From NCBI GenBank assembly GCA_028551475.1, contig CM052357.1, positions 18,151,931-18,215,930 of the forward strand: a DNA stretch of 64,000 nucleotides, read 5' to 3'. Positions 10,621-21,800 of the stretch are shown here, one piece after another. This DNA is from Casuarina equisetifolia. Lineage: Eukaryota; Streptophyta; Magnoliopsida; Fagales; Casuarinaceae. The notes under the pieces are model-generated. The model was not told the origin of the DNA, did not search any database, and saw only the letters and a program-made list of their open reading frames with translations. The stretch's first letter is position 1, and each line of letters opens with the position of its first letter. A program made the translations under genes and the position numbers.

Positions 10621-12183
10621 TGTTGGGTTTTATGGCTTAACAAGAAGGGAGGTTGAATTGTTATAACAATCAATAAGATATTATTTTCTTATTAAATGCT
10701 CAATCTAATTCTATAGACAAGTCATACAAATAACATCAATATAAAGTGAATAAATTTTAAACAAATGATGCTTTACTTCAAAGTCAAACAATACTTTATC
10801 TAGAATATTTTCATACTTATATGTATCAAATAATTTGATAGCTTAGCAACAAATAGTTGAAAAATAAGAAGCAACAAATATTAAAAGATAGTTAGATCAA
10901 TAATAAGCAAAGAGACTAACACTAAATTTATCACACTGGTTCGGCACTTAATCCTTGAGTCTTACATCCATCCTCTTCTCCTTCAATCAAATCAATTGAA
11001 GTCTTCTTTACTCAACCAAATTAGGAGAAAATGTTCTCCTTAATTCAAACAATTCATTCTCAAGGAATTCTTGTACAATGTTACATAATATGATCCAAAG
11101 ATCACAATTCAATTACAAATCCCAAATAATATAACAAGTTATGGGATTTTGTAACCTAAAGGTGCTGTTTTGATGACAATATAATAACTCTAAGCTCTTA
11201 TCACGAAAACCCTAGATTGAAATAAATTAGGGTTTTGGATTCCTTCCAATGTTTATGTGCAATAAATATTTTTAATGAAATTAGCACATAAACAAAGTTA
11301 TACAAGATGCAATTGATGATATATCCGAATGAACAACTATTTAATCATAATATCACCATAATCTTGTACTTCACTGAAAGTGTATAAGATTGAATGATCA
11401 AAAGATGAGCTCAATAATCAATTATTCACTCAAAGAGATCTTCAAATAATCATGTGTGTTAAACCCTTCTCCATAGATTAGCTCTTCTTAAATAGGAAAA
11501 TTAGAGCTAGGGTTTTAGACATTTAAACCTCAATAATGAAGCTTTTTTCCCATTAGAATAGTAAATCAGTTTCATGTCTTCCTTTTCAGTCACAGATCCG
11601 ACCGTTCTAACATCGGTCTTCTTAGAAATCCTCCTATTAAGGGTTTGGTCACCAATGGCATCATTCCTCCATCTCTCTCTCTCCCTCATTTCTTTAGTCA
11701 TCAATCATAAGCTCTTAGGGCATCGAGTTTGAATAAGTGAGATGGTGTCTAAGTGAAACGATGAGTTTCATTAGCCATGCTTACTTAGTTGATGAATAGA
11801 TAAGCAGGCCATGAGACGAGCTGAGAATGATATAATATAAGTTCTTGATAGAACTAAAGTTTGTTCCAAAAATAGAACCAAATACTTCATATCTTCATCT
11901 AAGCAAGAATAAGTATCATTTTTTCTTAATCACAATATATGACATATTTAACTTTGATTTAGTAAACCTTGTTCTCAAGACATTATATAATGAAATTAAA
12001 TAAATCATTTCTTAAGAGCACTATATAGTAATGTTATATCAAGAAATGTAGAAACCCAATTACTTTATTATAATTTGTACATCTTTTACTTCTTATGGTT
12101 TTTTTTTACACTTATGAAAAACATGTTTCAAGAGATATATTCATAAATACATTTTGGCACAATAAAACCCTTATTTTCCAACA
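10621..12183. mobile_element. Solo LTR 2 (1563 bp)
   Basis: Begins TGTTGGGTTT and ends TTTTCCAACA, canonical TG...CA with matching short inverted ends. It is flanked by the perfect 5-bp duplication ACTAG (10616-10620 and 12184-12188). It contains the CACACTGGTTCGGC-type motif common in large plant copia LTRs. Same family as 7565-9048. No internal coding region remains. Confidence 0.85.
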
Positions 12184-12188
12184 ACTAG

Positions 12189-13043
12189 AGCCTAGGATGG
12201 CACTAAGTGGTGTTCATTTACGTTAACCTAAAAGGATGAATTGGTGTTGAGGGTTATTGTTTTGAATAAGTGATGTAACAACATGGTAGTTGGTGGGATT
12301 TCCTAATGGTGAAAGTGGTTTTTGAGTTAGTTTGTTCACCATATTCCAGTTGCACCTTTGGGTGAGGAGCAAGTTGCAGATGTTGTTTCGAGTCAAGGTT
12401 GACATTTAAGAATGGACTGAAATGGAGGTAGCAGCGGTGCATAGAGAGTTCCCAAATCATAAAAAATATGAGTCAAATACTCATTATTGGACATGAGTTT
12501 TCCAGCATTATTGAGTTGGTTGGTGATAAAGTTGACTTGAAGGAGGAATTTGGTCATTGTTCGATGACCCTTTGTGGTAGCGCAGAGCTGTAGTCATAAA
12601 GTAAAGGTGCATGTTGAGTTTTTGGACTGAAATTTGGCTTGAAAGGTTGCCCAAAGTTGTGTTGCTGGAGTTTAGAAGCTAACCACAAGCAAATTGGTCT
12701 TGGATTTTCCAATCCTAATACATAAGATTGGAGATCTGATTGATGCACCATGTTCATTTATTTTGGTGATGAACACTAGTAGGCTTGCTGAGGATCCATC
12801 CATGACCTAAGAAACGTATTTGCCTTAAGATAAGGCTTAATACAAAGCCCTTCAATGGTAATTGGTCCCGTCAAGTAGAACTTTAATAGTAGGAATGGAG
12901 AGGCTTGTAAGGATGGGTGGTGGGAGAGCATGACTTGTAGCATAAATGTTGGTGTTGATGGAAGGCATGGTGGGATTGGAAAAAAGAAAAAGGAAAAAAA
13001 AGGAAAAAAAAAAAGGCTTTTGCTGATGGCTCATTGTTATCAA
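12189..13043 (-). pseudogene. Copia gag remnant
   Basis: Read on the minus strand from about 13040 down, it gives a hydrophobic start, PSINTNIYATSH..., then an LDGTNYH word typical of the copia gag N-terminus. Further down are pieces such as LWLASKLQQHNFGQ. Stops and shifts are frequent. It sits just inside the LTR at 13044-13469. The DNA left of 12189 was opened by solo LTR 2. Integrase and RT parts are missing. Confidence 0.6.
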
Positions 13044-13469
13044 GTTAGAAAATAAAAAGAGATATAGGAATATTCTATGTTTTACAATGCTTCCCAATAC
13101 AATTGTATAGGGAGACTACAAGGCATCATTTAATGTACAATCAGGGAAAGTATTTATCTTGATGTTTCTCAAATTCTACTTGATGATTGAGATATAAAAA
13201 TATTCTAAATTCAAATTTTTTTAACTCCATTCTAAGAAGATTTGGTTCATTTTCCTTTTTGGAAATCCTTGTTATTCTAAATCATTTTACATTGATGCTT
13301 TACTTTCTCATTTTCTTGATTGATGGCGATGATATGACTCTTAGATATAGAATTAACTTCTATTGATTATAGGGTTGGTTACAGAATATGTGTGTTGTAT
13401 ATATGTTGACATGGCATGGGCTTCTTTTGTAGTACACCATGGCGTCAACTTGATGTCCTAGTCTGGGAC
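13044..13469 (-). mobile_element. Copia LTR (5' LTR of the remnant)
   Basis: Homologous to the LTRs at 25801-26237, 27898-28226 and 32773-33214: GTTAGAAAATAAA..., TAGGGAGACTACAAGG, GAAATCCTTGTTATTCT, TTGATGTCCTAGTCTGG. The minus-strand start should be TGTTAG and has decayed. The DNA beyond it (CACACTAATCAGTTTAGC) is block A, so the insertion lies inside a unit. Confidence 0.65.
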
Positions 13470-13995
13470 CAATCTTGCTTTCTAATTTGTTTTTTCTTGT
13501 TCACACTAATCAGTTTAGCTAGAGATCAAGACCTCTCAACCTTTTGTTATAGCCCAACTCCTTAACGCCAAAGTTGTGGAGCTTATAAAAAATTATTTGA
13601 GAAAATCATATGTTGATCATGCATAATTTCATTAAATGTGTATCTATGTATTAAAAAAAGAAAATTATTTTTAAGTTACCTTTATATACAAATGATGATC
13701 CCAAAATCATTCCTTTTTTGTGTTCCTAGGCATTTAACTATGGTAAATCTTAGTTATGGTGTAGTGATGAATGATTAGAATATACACTTTCGCATATATC
13801 TACACCATTAAATGGTTTAAGGATTATATAAAACTCTTAGATGAAAATTTATTTCATTTACTTTCTAAGAAAGAAAATAATCAATTTCGCATTGAGATTG
13901 ATTCCTAAAGATAAGATACAGAGATAAATAAAGAAAATATTTTGTTTGAAAGTATCTCTTTATTCAAATGACGTCATTATGGCTTTAGATATTTA
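13470..13995. repeat. Block A, copy 3 (right half)
   Basis: Starts at CACACTAATCAGTTTAGCTAGAGATC and follows block A through ATGATGATCCCAAAATC and GGTTTAAGG. The left half lies on the other side of the copia insertion. Non-coding. Confidence 0.6.
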
Positions 13996-14136
13996 GTGGG
14001 AATGGTAATTGGAAAGGTAGAGAGAGGAAAATAAAAAAGACAAAAGTAGGAGTAAGGGGAATGAGTTCAAGAGCCCCCTTTCCATTGCTCTGGCTTTGCC
14101 CTTTTTATTTTCCTCCCTTTGCTCTTCCAATACTTA
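13996..14136. repeat. R2 element, copy 3 (short form)
   Basis: Left arm GGTAATTGGAAAGGTAGAGA... at 13996-14035 and right arm ...TTTCCTCCCTTTGCTCTTCC at about 14099-14136 are inverted copies around a spacer of about 60 bp. Confidence 0.55.
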
Positions 14137-14769
14137 TTTTTTAAAGAAAAAAACTTATCTTTCATTTAAAAAATAATGCCTTGGAGGATAAATTTTGGGT
14201 TTCATAAGAAAGGATGCGTTGTTTTTAAGATAATAAAGGAAGTCAACCATCTCACCATTTTCCAAAGTTATCTCTCTTAGATCATGAAAGAGTATCTTCA
14301 TTAACTAAAATGTCTAACCATCTCTTTTTTTACTTTCGAAAAATTTGTGCACCATAACTCGAAAGCTGTGGAGAATTCGACAAGATGTCTAAATAATCAT
14401 TATCCGTTAGTCATTATCTTTCAATTCACAAGCCCAACAATCATTCTTTGTGAGCTTAATGGTTAAGAATTCGACAAGATGTCTAAATGGTCAATAAGTA
14501 TTAAAGAAATTAGTCTTGCACAAAAAATATATATATATGATTTTTAAGCAACATCAAACTATGAATTAATTTTGTAAATTCAAGAGTTAGTTTATTGATT
14601 GAACTTGGACCTTTATGTATTATCACAGCTCATAATGAAATCTTGAAGAATGTAATTTGGTATTAAGAGAAAATTTTGGTGTAATGTTTAGATATTAAAT
14701 TTATTTAATATACTTTAGTTTCCACAGACTCATTATCTTATGCCTTAACTTGTTCCCTTTCTCTCTAAG
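14137..14769. other. Unit spacer, no gene seen
   Basis: AT-rich. Matches 28900-29470 (CATCTCACCATTTTCC, GAATTCGACAAGATGTCTAAATGG, AATTTATTTAATATACT). Nothing coding is recognised. Confidence 0.6.
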
Positions 14770-15760
14770 GAATCTTTATTGATTTATCACCAATGGCCGA
14801 CTTCACTCCATTTCTTGGATCTCTCACTTGTGTAGGAGGGACTTCATCTACTCCATCATCACCATTTGCTCCCGCCCCCACCCCCAAGCACCATTGAATG
14901 CCACACCATTACAACCAGCACACATTCATGCCCTTTGCTACTAAACAAATATATTCTAAGCCCACCATCTTTGCATAAGCCATTAAGTGTCCTCATTGGT
15001 ATGTCACGATGGATGAAGAATTTTTAGCATTAGGTCATAATCGCATTTGGGAACTTGTTAAGCTGCTAAGCCATAATACTTCAATTGGTTGTAAATGGAT
15101 TTTGACTTAAGCTCTAGTTTGATGGCTCTTAGGAGTTCTCTAAAACAAGACTAGTTGCCAAGGATTGTCATCAAGAAACAAGCATCAATTATCATAAGAA
15201 ACTTAGTCTCATTGCCAAAGTTGTAATTATTTGCATTGTTTTTGCACTTTTCTGCTCTTGTGGTTGGACTTTAAGATAGTTTGATGTTAAAAATACTTTT
15301 CTTCATGGCTGTTTCATTATGGTAGTTGTTATGTAGTAGCCCTTGGGATTTGTGGTTCCTTTTGATCACATCATATATGACATCCTAAGAAATTTATCTA
15401 TGGCCTTAAATAAGAACCCTTCTGTGCATAGTATCAACATCTCAACTCCTTCATATTGAGTTCATCTTCTTCAAAGTTCAATCATCTTAGTTTGCAATTT
15501 CTACTCTTACATGTAACATCTTTCTTATTGTCTATATGGATGATATTATCCTAATAGGATCTTCTTGACTCTCACCTATTCCTTGCTAATTAACCTCTAA
15601 TAGGAGTCTTTTTATATCAAGGATGTGGGTCCACTCTATTGTTTGAAAGGCAATAAGATAGTTTTTAAGTTTAGTTTTGTATCTTTGTATTTAGTCATTC
15701 TTGCTCTAAGACTACATAGAACCAAAGTTGTATCCTTTTTCAATAATGTGATCCTTGAGC
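14770..15760 (+). pseudogene. Copia reverse transcriptase remnant (unit 2)
   Basis: With several frame changes the plus strand reads WYVTMDEEFLALGHNR and SIGCKWI, and later pieces of the RT core ending at IVYMDDIILIGS (about 15525-15560). YMDD is the RT catalytic box. The order fits copia RT. Stops are scattered throughout. Homologous decayed copies lie at 29480-30560 (where the box reads YMDN) and 3090-3440. It was duplicated along with the GLP units. Confidence 0.7.
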
Positions 15761-15869
15761 CTTAAGAGCATCCATGACAAGTCTGTTTACAAACTTGTTG
15801 GAGAGAGCATTTGTAAAACTTTCTACCTAGATTCTTATGTGTTTGTAATGAGAAATAGACAAGGGTTGT

Positions 15870-16440
15870 TTTTGAAGATGCATTGCTTCTTAGGAATCAA
15901 CAAGTTGCTCTTGAAATTACTTTTACAAGTTCCTCCTACTAAAACTTTGGCATTGCAATTGTATGCCTAATGGCTAGATTTTCCACATTTGAAGCATGTC
16001 TCTAATAGTAGATTTTCCACATTTGGCATTGCAATATACATTTCCGTCTTTAGAAGCAACACCTTGTTAATAATCAACTAGTCAAGAAGACCTTTTGGTG
16101 CAATGGTGTATGCTCCTTCCGTGTTCCATTCCTAAAGGTAACTAAACCTTTCATGCTAACTAGTTTGAACCTTTTGGTTTAGTAGTTAGGTTTATTATAT
16201 TTAGTATTAGAGACAAACTCCATGTATTGAGGAGCTCCACATCTTAAGCTTAAACCTTGATACATGTGCTTAGCTGTGAGAAGCTCACTAGAGGACATAG
16301 GCACCTATCTATGAGTAGCTCACCTTCCGTATGGGGATAGATAACGAGAGAAACCCCCATTCTCGTATAAAAATATATTTTTTAAAATTTTTGTAGTTAA
16401 CATTTTAACGTACTAGTATTTAATTTTGATACTTTGATCC
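15870..16440 (-). pseudogene. CCHC zinc-finger fragment, copy b, interrupted
   Basis: Heavily decayed copy of 4158-4530. GATGCATTGCTTCTTAGGAATCAACAAG and CATTTGAAGCATG match the minus-strand LSILEKQC and CFKC regions. The part matching the acidic N-terminus resumes near 16436 (GATCCTATACTC). Between them lies a SINE-like insert (16178-16390). No readable frame remains. Confidence 0.5.
16178..16390 (+). mobile_element. Possible tRNA-derived SINE
   Basis: TGGTTTAGTAGTTAGG resembles a Pol III A box and GCTTAAACCTTG a weak B box, about 80 bp apart. The tail runs GAGAAGCTCACTAG... to an A-rich end. A sister copy at 30935-31130 reads TGGTCTAGTGGTTAGG and GAGTTCAAACC. Both interrupt copies of the zinc-finger fragment at a similar place, so the insertion predates that duplication. 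The boxes are spaced more widely than in a tRNA, so confidence is low. Confidence 0.35.
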
Positions 16441-17191
16441 TATACTCTATCTTCGTCTCCATCTTCATCGTGTGTCATTTGCTTTCTTCGTTTTGGCATT
16501 TTGAAATTATTGATTTCTTCCCTCCGTTCTGCCACCCCCTCTTTGATTTTCCCGCCCTTTCTATTCTTTGTTTATTTCTAATTTCAATCTTTTTTTGGTT
16601 TATGATCATTAAAATTCCTTTTTTCTTTATCAAAAATTTCCATAATTCTTGAAGTTATAGTTTATAAATTCCTTAAAATGCTAATCATAAAATTGAATTA
16701 GATAACTCAAAATTCATTTTAATTATAATTTTTATGCTAATGAATATTATTTTACTTAATTCATATCAACAAAAACGTAATCACCATGGAATCATTTTTT
16801 TTATTAGTTGTAGTGGAGAGATTTTAGAAGATTTATTTGGTGAGATGTCTCGAATTCTCACTGGATTGTGATCTCTACATGCAACAAAGTCACAAGGGCT
16901 TTGGCATAAAACAATCTTTGGTAGGGGTTAAAACTAAACACTTGACCTCTATATTTATTAGGCAATGCCTTCTTGGATAAAAATATTCCCCAAACTACTC
17001 TTATAGTTAAAATATTAACATACAAAGTATTTGATTTTGATACTTTTGAGCTAAAGGATCATATAAAGACATAGAAAATTGTTGAAACATCATATTCTGA
17101 TTATGGTCCAACTTTACATAGATAGGTGTACATACCAAATCTTTTATTTTACTAGTATTGTGGTAGAATGAGATAAAATTTTGCACTCCCA
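16441..17191. repeat. R6 and R7 blocks before GLP2
   Basis: Same order as before GLP1: R6 (16441-16780), R7 (16850-16970), then the GLP 3' flank with a TTTATT (AATAAA on minus) near 17148. Non-coding. Confidence 0.6.
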
Positions 17192-18325
17192 CTAGAACTT
17201 CTCTTGAAGATATTCAATGATATTTTTGTCGAGTGGGAAGGCCTTGGCGAGAACATTAGGATCAATGGGAGGATCAGCTCTGAAAACAGCATTGGCAATA
17301 GTGATGACCCTAGCATTTTGGATGCTCAATCCAGCAAAGGCTACAGCATTGGTGTGTCCCACATTGACCTGGAAGTGAATGAGACCAATTGGGAAGGCAA
17401 AGACATCCCCCTTGTTTAGAACCTTGGTGAAAAGGCGCTTTTCTCTGTTTGCTAGGTTTATCCACCATTAGTTCCTTTGCCCACTTTGCTGCACCAGGAA
17501 TCGAAAAACAAAGGCCAAACCCTAGATTATTCTAACCCCTTATATCTGCCAACTAGAGACACAAATTCAACGGCGTTGGTGGCAATTAAGCTTGATGGAC
17601 CCATGAATTATGCAGCCTAGACCAAGATGATGAAGATCATACTGTCAATTAAGAAAAAATTCATGTTCATCGACGGGTCCTACACCACACCACAACTTGA
17701 CTCACCGACCCAGAAATAATGGAAACGGTGCAACGATCTCTGCCGTGAATGGATCCTAAATTCCATCAGCGACCACCTTCACAACGGGCTCCTCTACATC
17801 GACAAAACCAACGTACAGAGTACCCTCGACGACCACTAGAATCTCAGTTCCACAAGGGTGGGTGTGGGGAGGGTTTTGGCCATATAGTGCATAGTCAATA
17901 CGAACTAGAGACATGCCTGAGGGTGTTGAGACCTGCGAGTGTATCTACGTTTACAGGAGTGACCTTCGACCCAACTCGATTGTCTGTATCTCCAGCATTT
18001 TGGAGCCATGAGGGGAAAAAGTCTTCTGCCTTGACAAGGTTAGGATCCTCGCAGAATTTTCCATTCACGAACACTGTAGGAAAGACATTGACATATTCAT
18101 AATGAGAAAGCTATTTATGAGGGTCTGTTTTTGCTTAACTCGACAACCTTAGTTAAGCAGGAGTTTGATAAATGAATAAGTAAAATACAAGTATATACCT
18201 CCATTCTTGGGCTTGTCAACAGCTACGCAAAAGTCCTGAAGAGGGCTAGGATCTTCGGCAGAGACAAAGGAGGATGTCAGTGCCAAGAGGGCAACAATTA
18301 CAAGGAAACAGACTCCTTTTGCCAT
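17192..18325 (-). pseudogene. Germin-like protein GLP2, broken
   Basis: Exon 1 is 18325-18199 (127 nt, signal peptide and Cys33 intact). The intron is 18198-18074. Exon 2 runs from 18073 to the stop at 17194-17192. Three lesions are visible. First, 342 bp of copia gag (17459-17800) replaces six bases (GGAAGT in GLP1) after the cupin box 1 region. Second, there is one extra base near 17911-17913 (GCCTGAGG where GLP1 and GLP3 have GCCGAG). Third, a gypsy element inserted 59 bp upstream of the ATG. The TATA region, now at about 24172-24178, reads CTATAGATG rather than TATAAATA. The rest aligns closely with GLP1. It cannot make a normal cupin. Confidence 0.9.
17459..17800 (+). mobile_element. Copia gag fragment inside GLP2 exon 2
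   Basis: On the plus strand this insert reads LYLPTRDTNSTALVAIKLDG, then PMNYAA, then IDGSYTTPQLDSP, then [18 protein letters not shown]. This is the N-terminal organisation of copia gag, with two in-frame TAG/TAA codons. It has no LTR, primer site or poly(A), and I see no target duplication. The GLP sequence stops at GCTAGGTT and resumes at GACAAAACC, with six bases lost. This looks like repair-mediated filler or template switching rather than transposition. Confidence 0.8.
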
Positions 18326-18383
18326 TTCTAAGTGTTTAACTTCTGCTCAATGATCTTGTTTTGGTAATGGGTTAGGAAATATT

Positions 18384-18808
18384 TGTCACAAACAACTCTA
18401 TTCCTAACAGAATCTGTCCGTCGGAACTGTAATGGCCAATCTGCTCCACAGTCTGGCTTACTACTTTTCTTTCTTCTAGCTATCTTTCTACTACACAGTC
18501 CTAATATAGTAAATAATAAATTGCATAAGAGTGGACACAACACACATGCATCAAAAGGGAAACAGCACCTCTGCATCTTCAATGGGACACAACACCGAAC
18601 ACAAGCATAAGCTTTTGCATCAAAACAGTCTAGGGTTCTCCCCATCGGAATCCCCCTTTTACAATACATAAGGGCTATTACGATTTTACCCTGAATACTA
18701 CAAAATATTGACTTGGGCCACATATGCCCACACGTTACAACCTACACAAGAGCCCAAAACTAACAACGTTTTAACCAACTATTTAACCAAAACAAGAGAC
18801 ATGCAACA
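18384..18808 (-). repeat. Gypsy 3' LTR
   Basis: 425 bp, starts TGTCACAAAC and ends ATGCAACA on the plus strand. It pairs with 23725-24149. Confidence 0.93.
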
Positions 18809-18820
18809 ACTCCTTCCCCC

Positions 18821-21800
18821 TTAAAAGGGGACCTTGCCCTCAAGGTCAAAATCTGGGTACCTTAATTGAAACTGCTCAATAGTCTCCCAGGTAGCATCAG
18901 AAGCAGGCAATCCTTTCCACACCACAAGTATCTGATTCTCACCCCTCTTGGTCCTAGTGTCAATGATTGCTTGAGGTTGTGCTTGTATGGCACCTTCGGC
19001 TTCCACAAACTGCGGTAGATCTTGTAACACTTGTATATTCTTTCCCCAAGATTTCTTTAAAGATGATACATGGAACACCGGATGTATTTTTGACCATTCG
19101 GGTAACTTCAATTTGTAAGCCAATGTCCCTATTCTCTCTATGATCTCAAAGGGTCCATAGTAGCGGGGTGATAGTTTATCCGTGCATTTCATGCTAACAG
19201 AAAGCTGTCGGTATGGTTGTAATCGTAAAAACACTTTATCCCCCACCTGAAATTCTCTATCAGTTCTCCCTTTATCATAAACTTTCTTGATTCTATTCTA
19301 AGACTCAAGGAGCTTCTCCCTCAATAACTGCAAGACATTATCTCTCTCAATCAGTTCCCTATCTGCGGCCTCTACAGATGATGCTCCTGGAACATAATCT
19401 AAAGGAGTGGGAGGCAGCCGCCCATATACCACTTCAAAAGGACTCTTTCCAGAGGATCCGTGTATGCTAGTGTTGTAACAAAACTCCACCCACGGAAGCC
19501 ACTTCATCCATTGCTTGGGTTGATCCCCAGTAAAGCACCTTAAGTACATCTCTAATACCTTATTGACAGCTTCAGTTTGCCCATCAGATTGGGGATGGTA
19601 AGCAGTAGAGTAGTTAAGCCTGGTTCCTTGGAGATTGAACAGCTCTTGCCAAAAGAGACTAGTAAAAACTTTATCTCTGTCTGACACGATCTTCTTAGGC
19701 ATACCATATAGTTTGTAGATATTCTGGAAAAAAGCCTCTGCTACTGTTGCTGCTGTATAGGGATGGCTAAGAGGTACAAAGTGTGCCATCTTAGACAAAC
19801 GATCCACTACCACCAAGACACAAGTTTTTCCTTTGGAGGCTGGTAAGCCCTCGATGAAATCCATTGAGAGTTCAGTCCAAACTTCGTGGGGCACTGGTAA
19901 GGGCTACATCAAACCTGCTGGAAGCGTGTTCAGATTCTTATTCTTTTGACAAACCAAGCATTCTTGAATTACCTCTTGCACCATCTTTCTCATATTTCAC
20001 CAAAAGAATGAGGCTTTAAGCCTTTGAAGGGTTTTCTGAACCCCTTCATGTGTAGCGGAATGCATTTCTTCCACCAAGGGCCTAGCAAGGGCTGAGTGGG
20101 CGCCTAGATAGATCCTTCCTTTATAAAAGATTACCCCATTTTTATGTTGCCACAGATTACCCAATTCTCCTGCTTCTATTTGCTGCACCAATTTCTGCAT
20201 TTCTGGGTTCTGTTTAACTTCATCTTGAACTGGTTCTACCCATAATGGAATAGGGGTAGAAATTGTTTGCAAATTTCCCTTAAGCTCACCACACTCTAAT
20301 GACTCTCCCTTGCGAGAAAGTGCATCAGCAGCCTTATTCTCTCTTCCCGGTTTATACTCTATTACGAAGTCAAACCCCATCAATTTTACCAACCATTTTT
20401 GTTGGGCTGGTGTAGTAATCTTCTGCTCCCATAGGTGTTTCAAACTTCGCTGATCTATTCTTACTATAAACCTCCTCCCTAATAGGTAATTCCTCCATTT
20501 ATTCACTGCTAAAACCACAACCATTAATTCCTTTTCATAGGTTGACAAAAGGGCATTTTTCCCCTTCAATGCTTGGCTATAAAATGCAATTGGATGTCCT
20601 TCTTGTGTCAAAACAGCACCAACTCCCGCCCCTGAAGCATCACATTCCAAAATGAAATCTTGTTGGAAATTGGGGAGAGCTAAGGCTGGTGCAGAAACCA
20701 TGGCATTTTTTAACTTCTCAAAAGCCTCCATTGCTGTAGGGTTCCACTTGAAGCTATTTTTCTTGAGTAACGCAGTAAGGGGGGCTGCAATCTTACCATA
20801 ATCAACAATAAACCTCCTGTAATAACCAGTCAGCCCTAAAAATCCATGTAACCCACTCACTTGTTGTGGTAGTTTCCACTCTAGCATCGTCTATATTTTC
20901 TCTTTGTCCATTGAAACCCCTTCAGCACTAATTACATGCCCTAAGTAGTTCATTGATGGCTGTCCAAACGAGCACTTGCTTCTTTTGACAAACAACTTAT
21001 GAGTCTCCAATACCCCAAACACCTTCTCTACATGTTTCACGTGTTCCTGCCAAGTCTTGCTATAAATCAAGATGTCATCAAAGAAAACTAAAACAAACTT
21101 ACGTAGGAATTCTCTGAATACAACATTCATCAGGGCTTGGAAAGTTGATGGAGCATTACACAAGCCAAAAGGCATCACCAAATACTCGTAGTGCCCTTGA
21201 TGTGTCTAAAAAGCTGTTTTATAGATGTCTTCAGGCTGCATCCTAATCTGATGGTATCCTGACCTGAGATCAAGCTTCGTGAAAAATCTTGCCCCATATA
21301 ATTCGTCCATAAGCTCATCTACCGTAGGAATGGGGAATTTATCCTTTATTGTTTGCTTGTTTAATGCTCTGTAATCCACACACAATCGCCAAGACCCATC
21401 CTGCTTCTTTACCAACAATACAGGAGATGAATAAGGGCTTGTACTAGGTCTAACAGCACCTGACTCCAACAATTGTATCACCAATTTTTTCAGCTCAGAC
21501 TTTTGGTAATGTGGGTAACGATATGGTCTAGAGGCTATGGGCTCACTCCTTTCCCTCAATGGTATTCGGTGATTAAACTCCCTAGGTGGAGGTAAGCCTA
21601 CTGGTTCCTCAAACAACGTTGTATGTTTCTGCAACAGCCTCTTAATTTTCTTTCTAAATTGGTCTAAGCCATCTTCTGCCTCTCCAACACCTTTATCCTC
21701 AAACTCCTCACTGTTTTCCTTAGTCATAGTTTGTATACGTAGCAACAAACCCATTCCCATTTGTTTCAACTCTTTCCCATATTGTTCTTCATCAACTACT

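Noticed and set aside
15525..15560. YMDD motif as a sign of an endogenous pararetrovirus
   Set aside because: The surrounding pieces (KWI, LDVKN-like, IILIGS) follow copia RT order, and no viral coat or movement domain is nearby.
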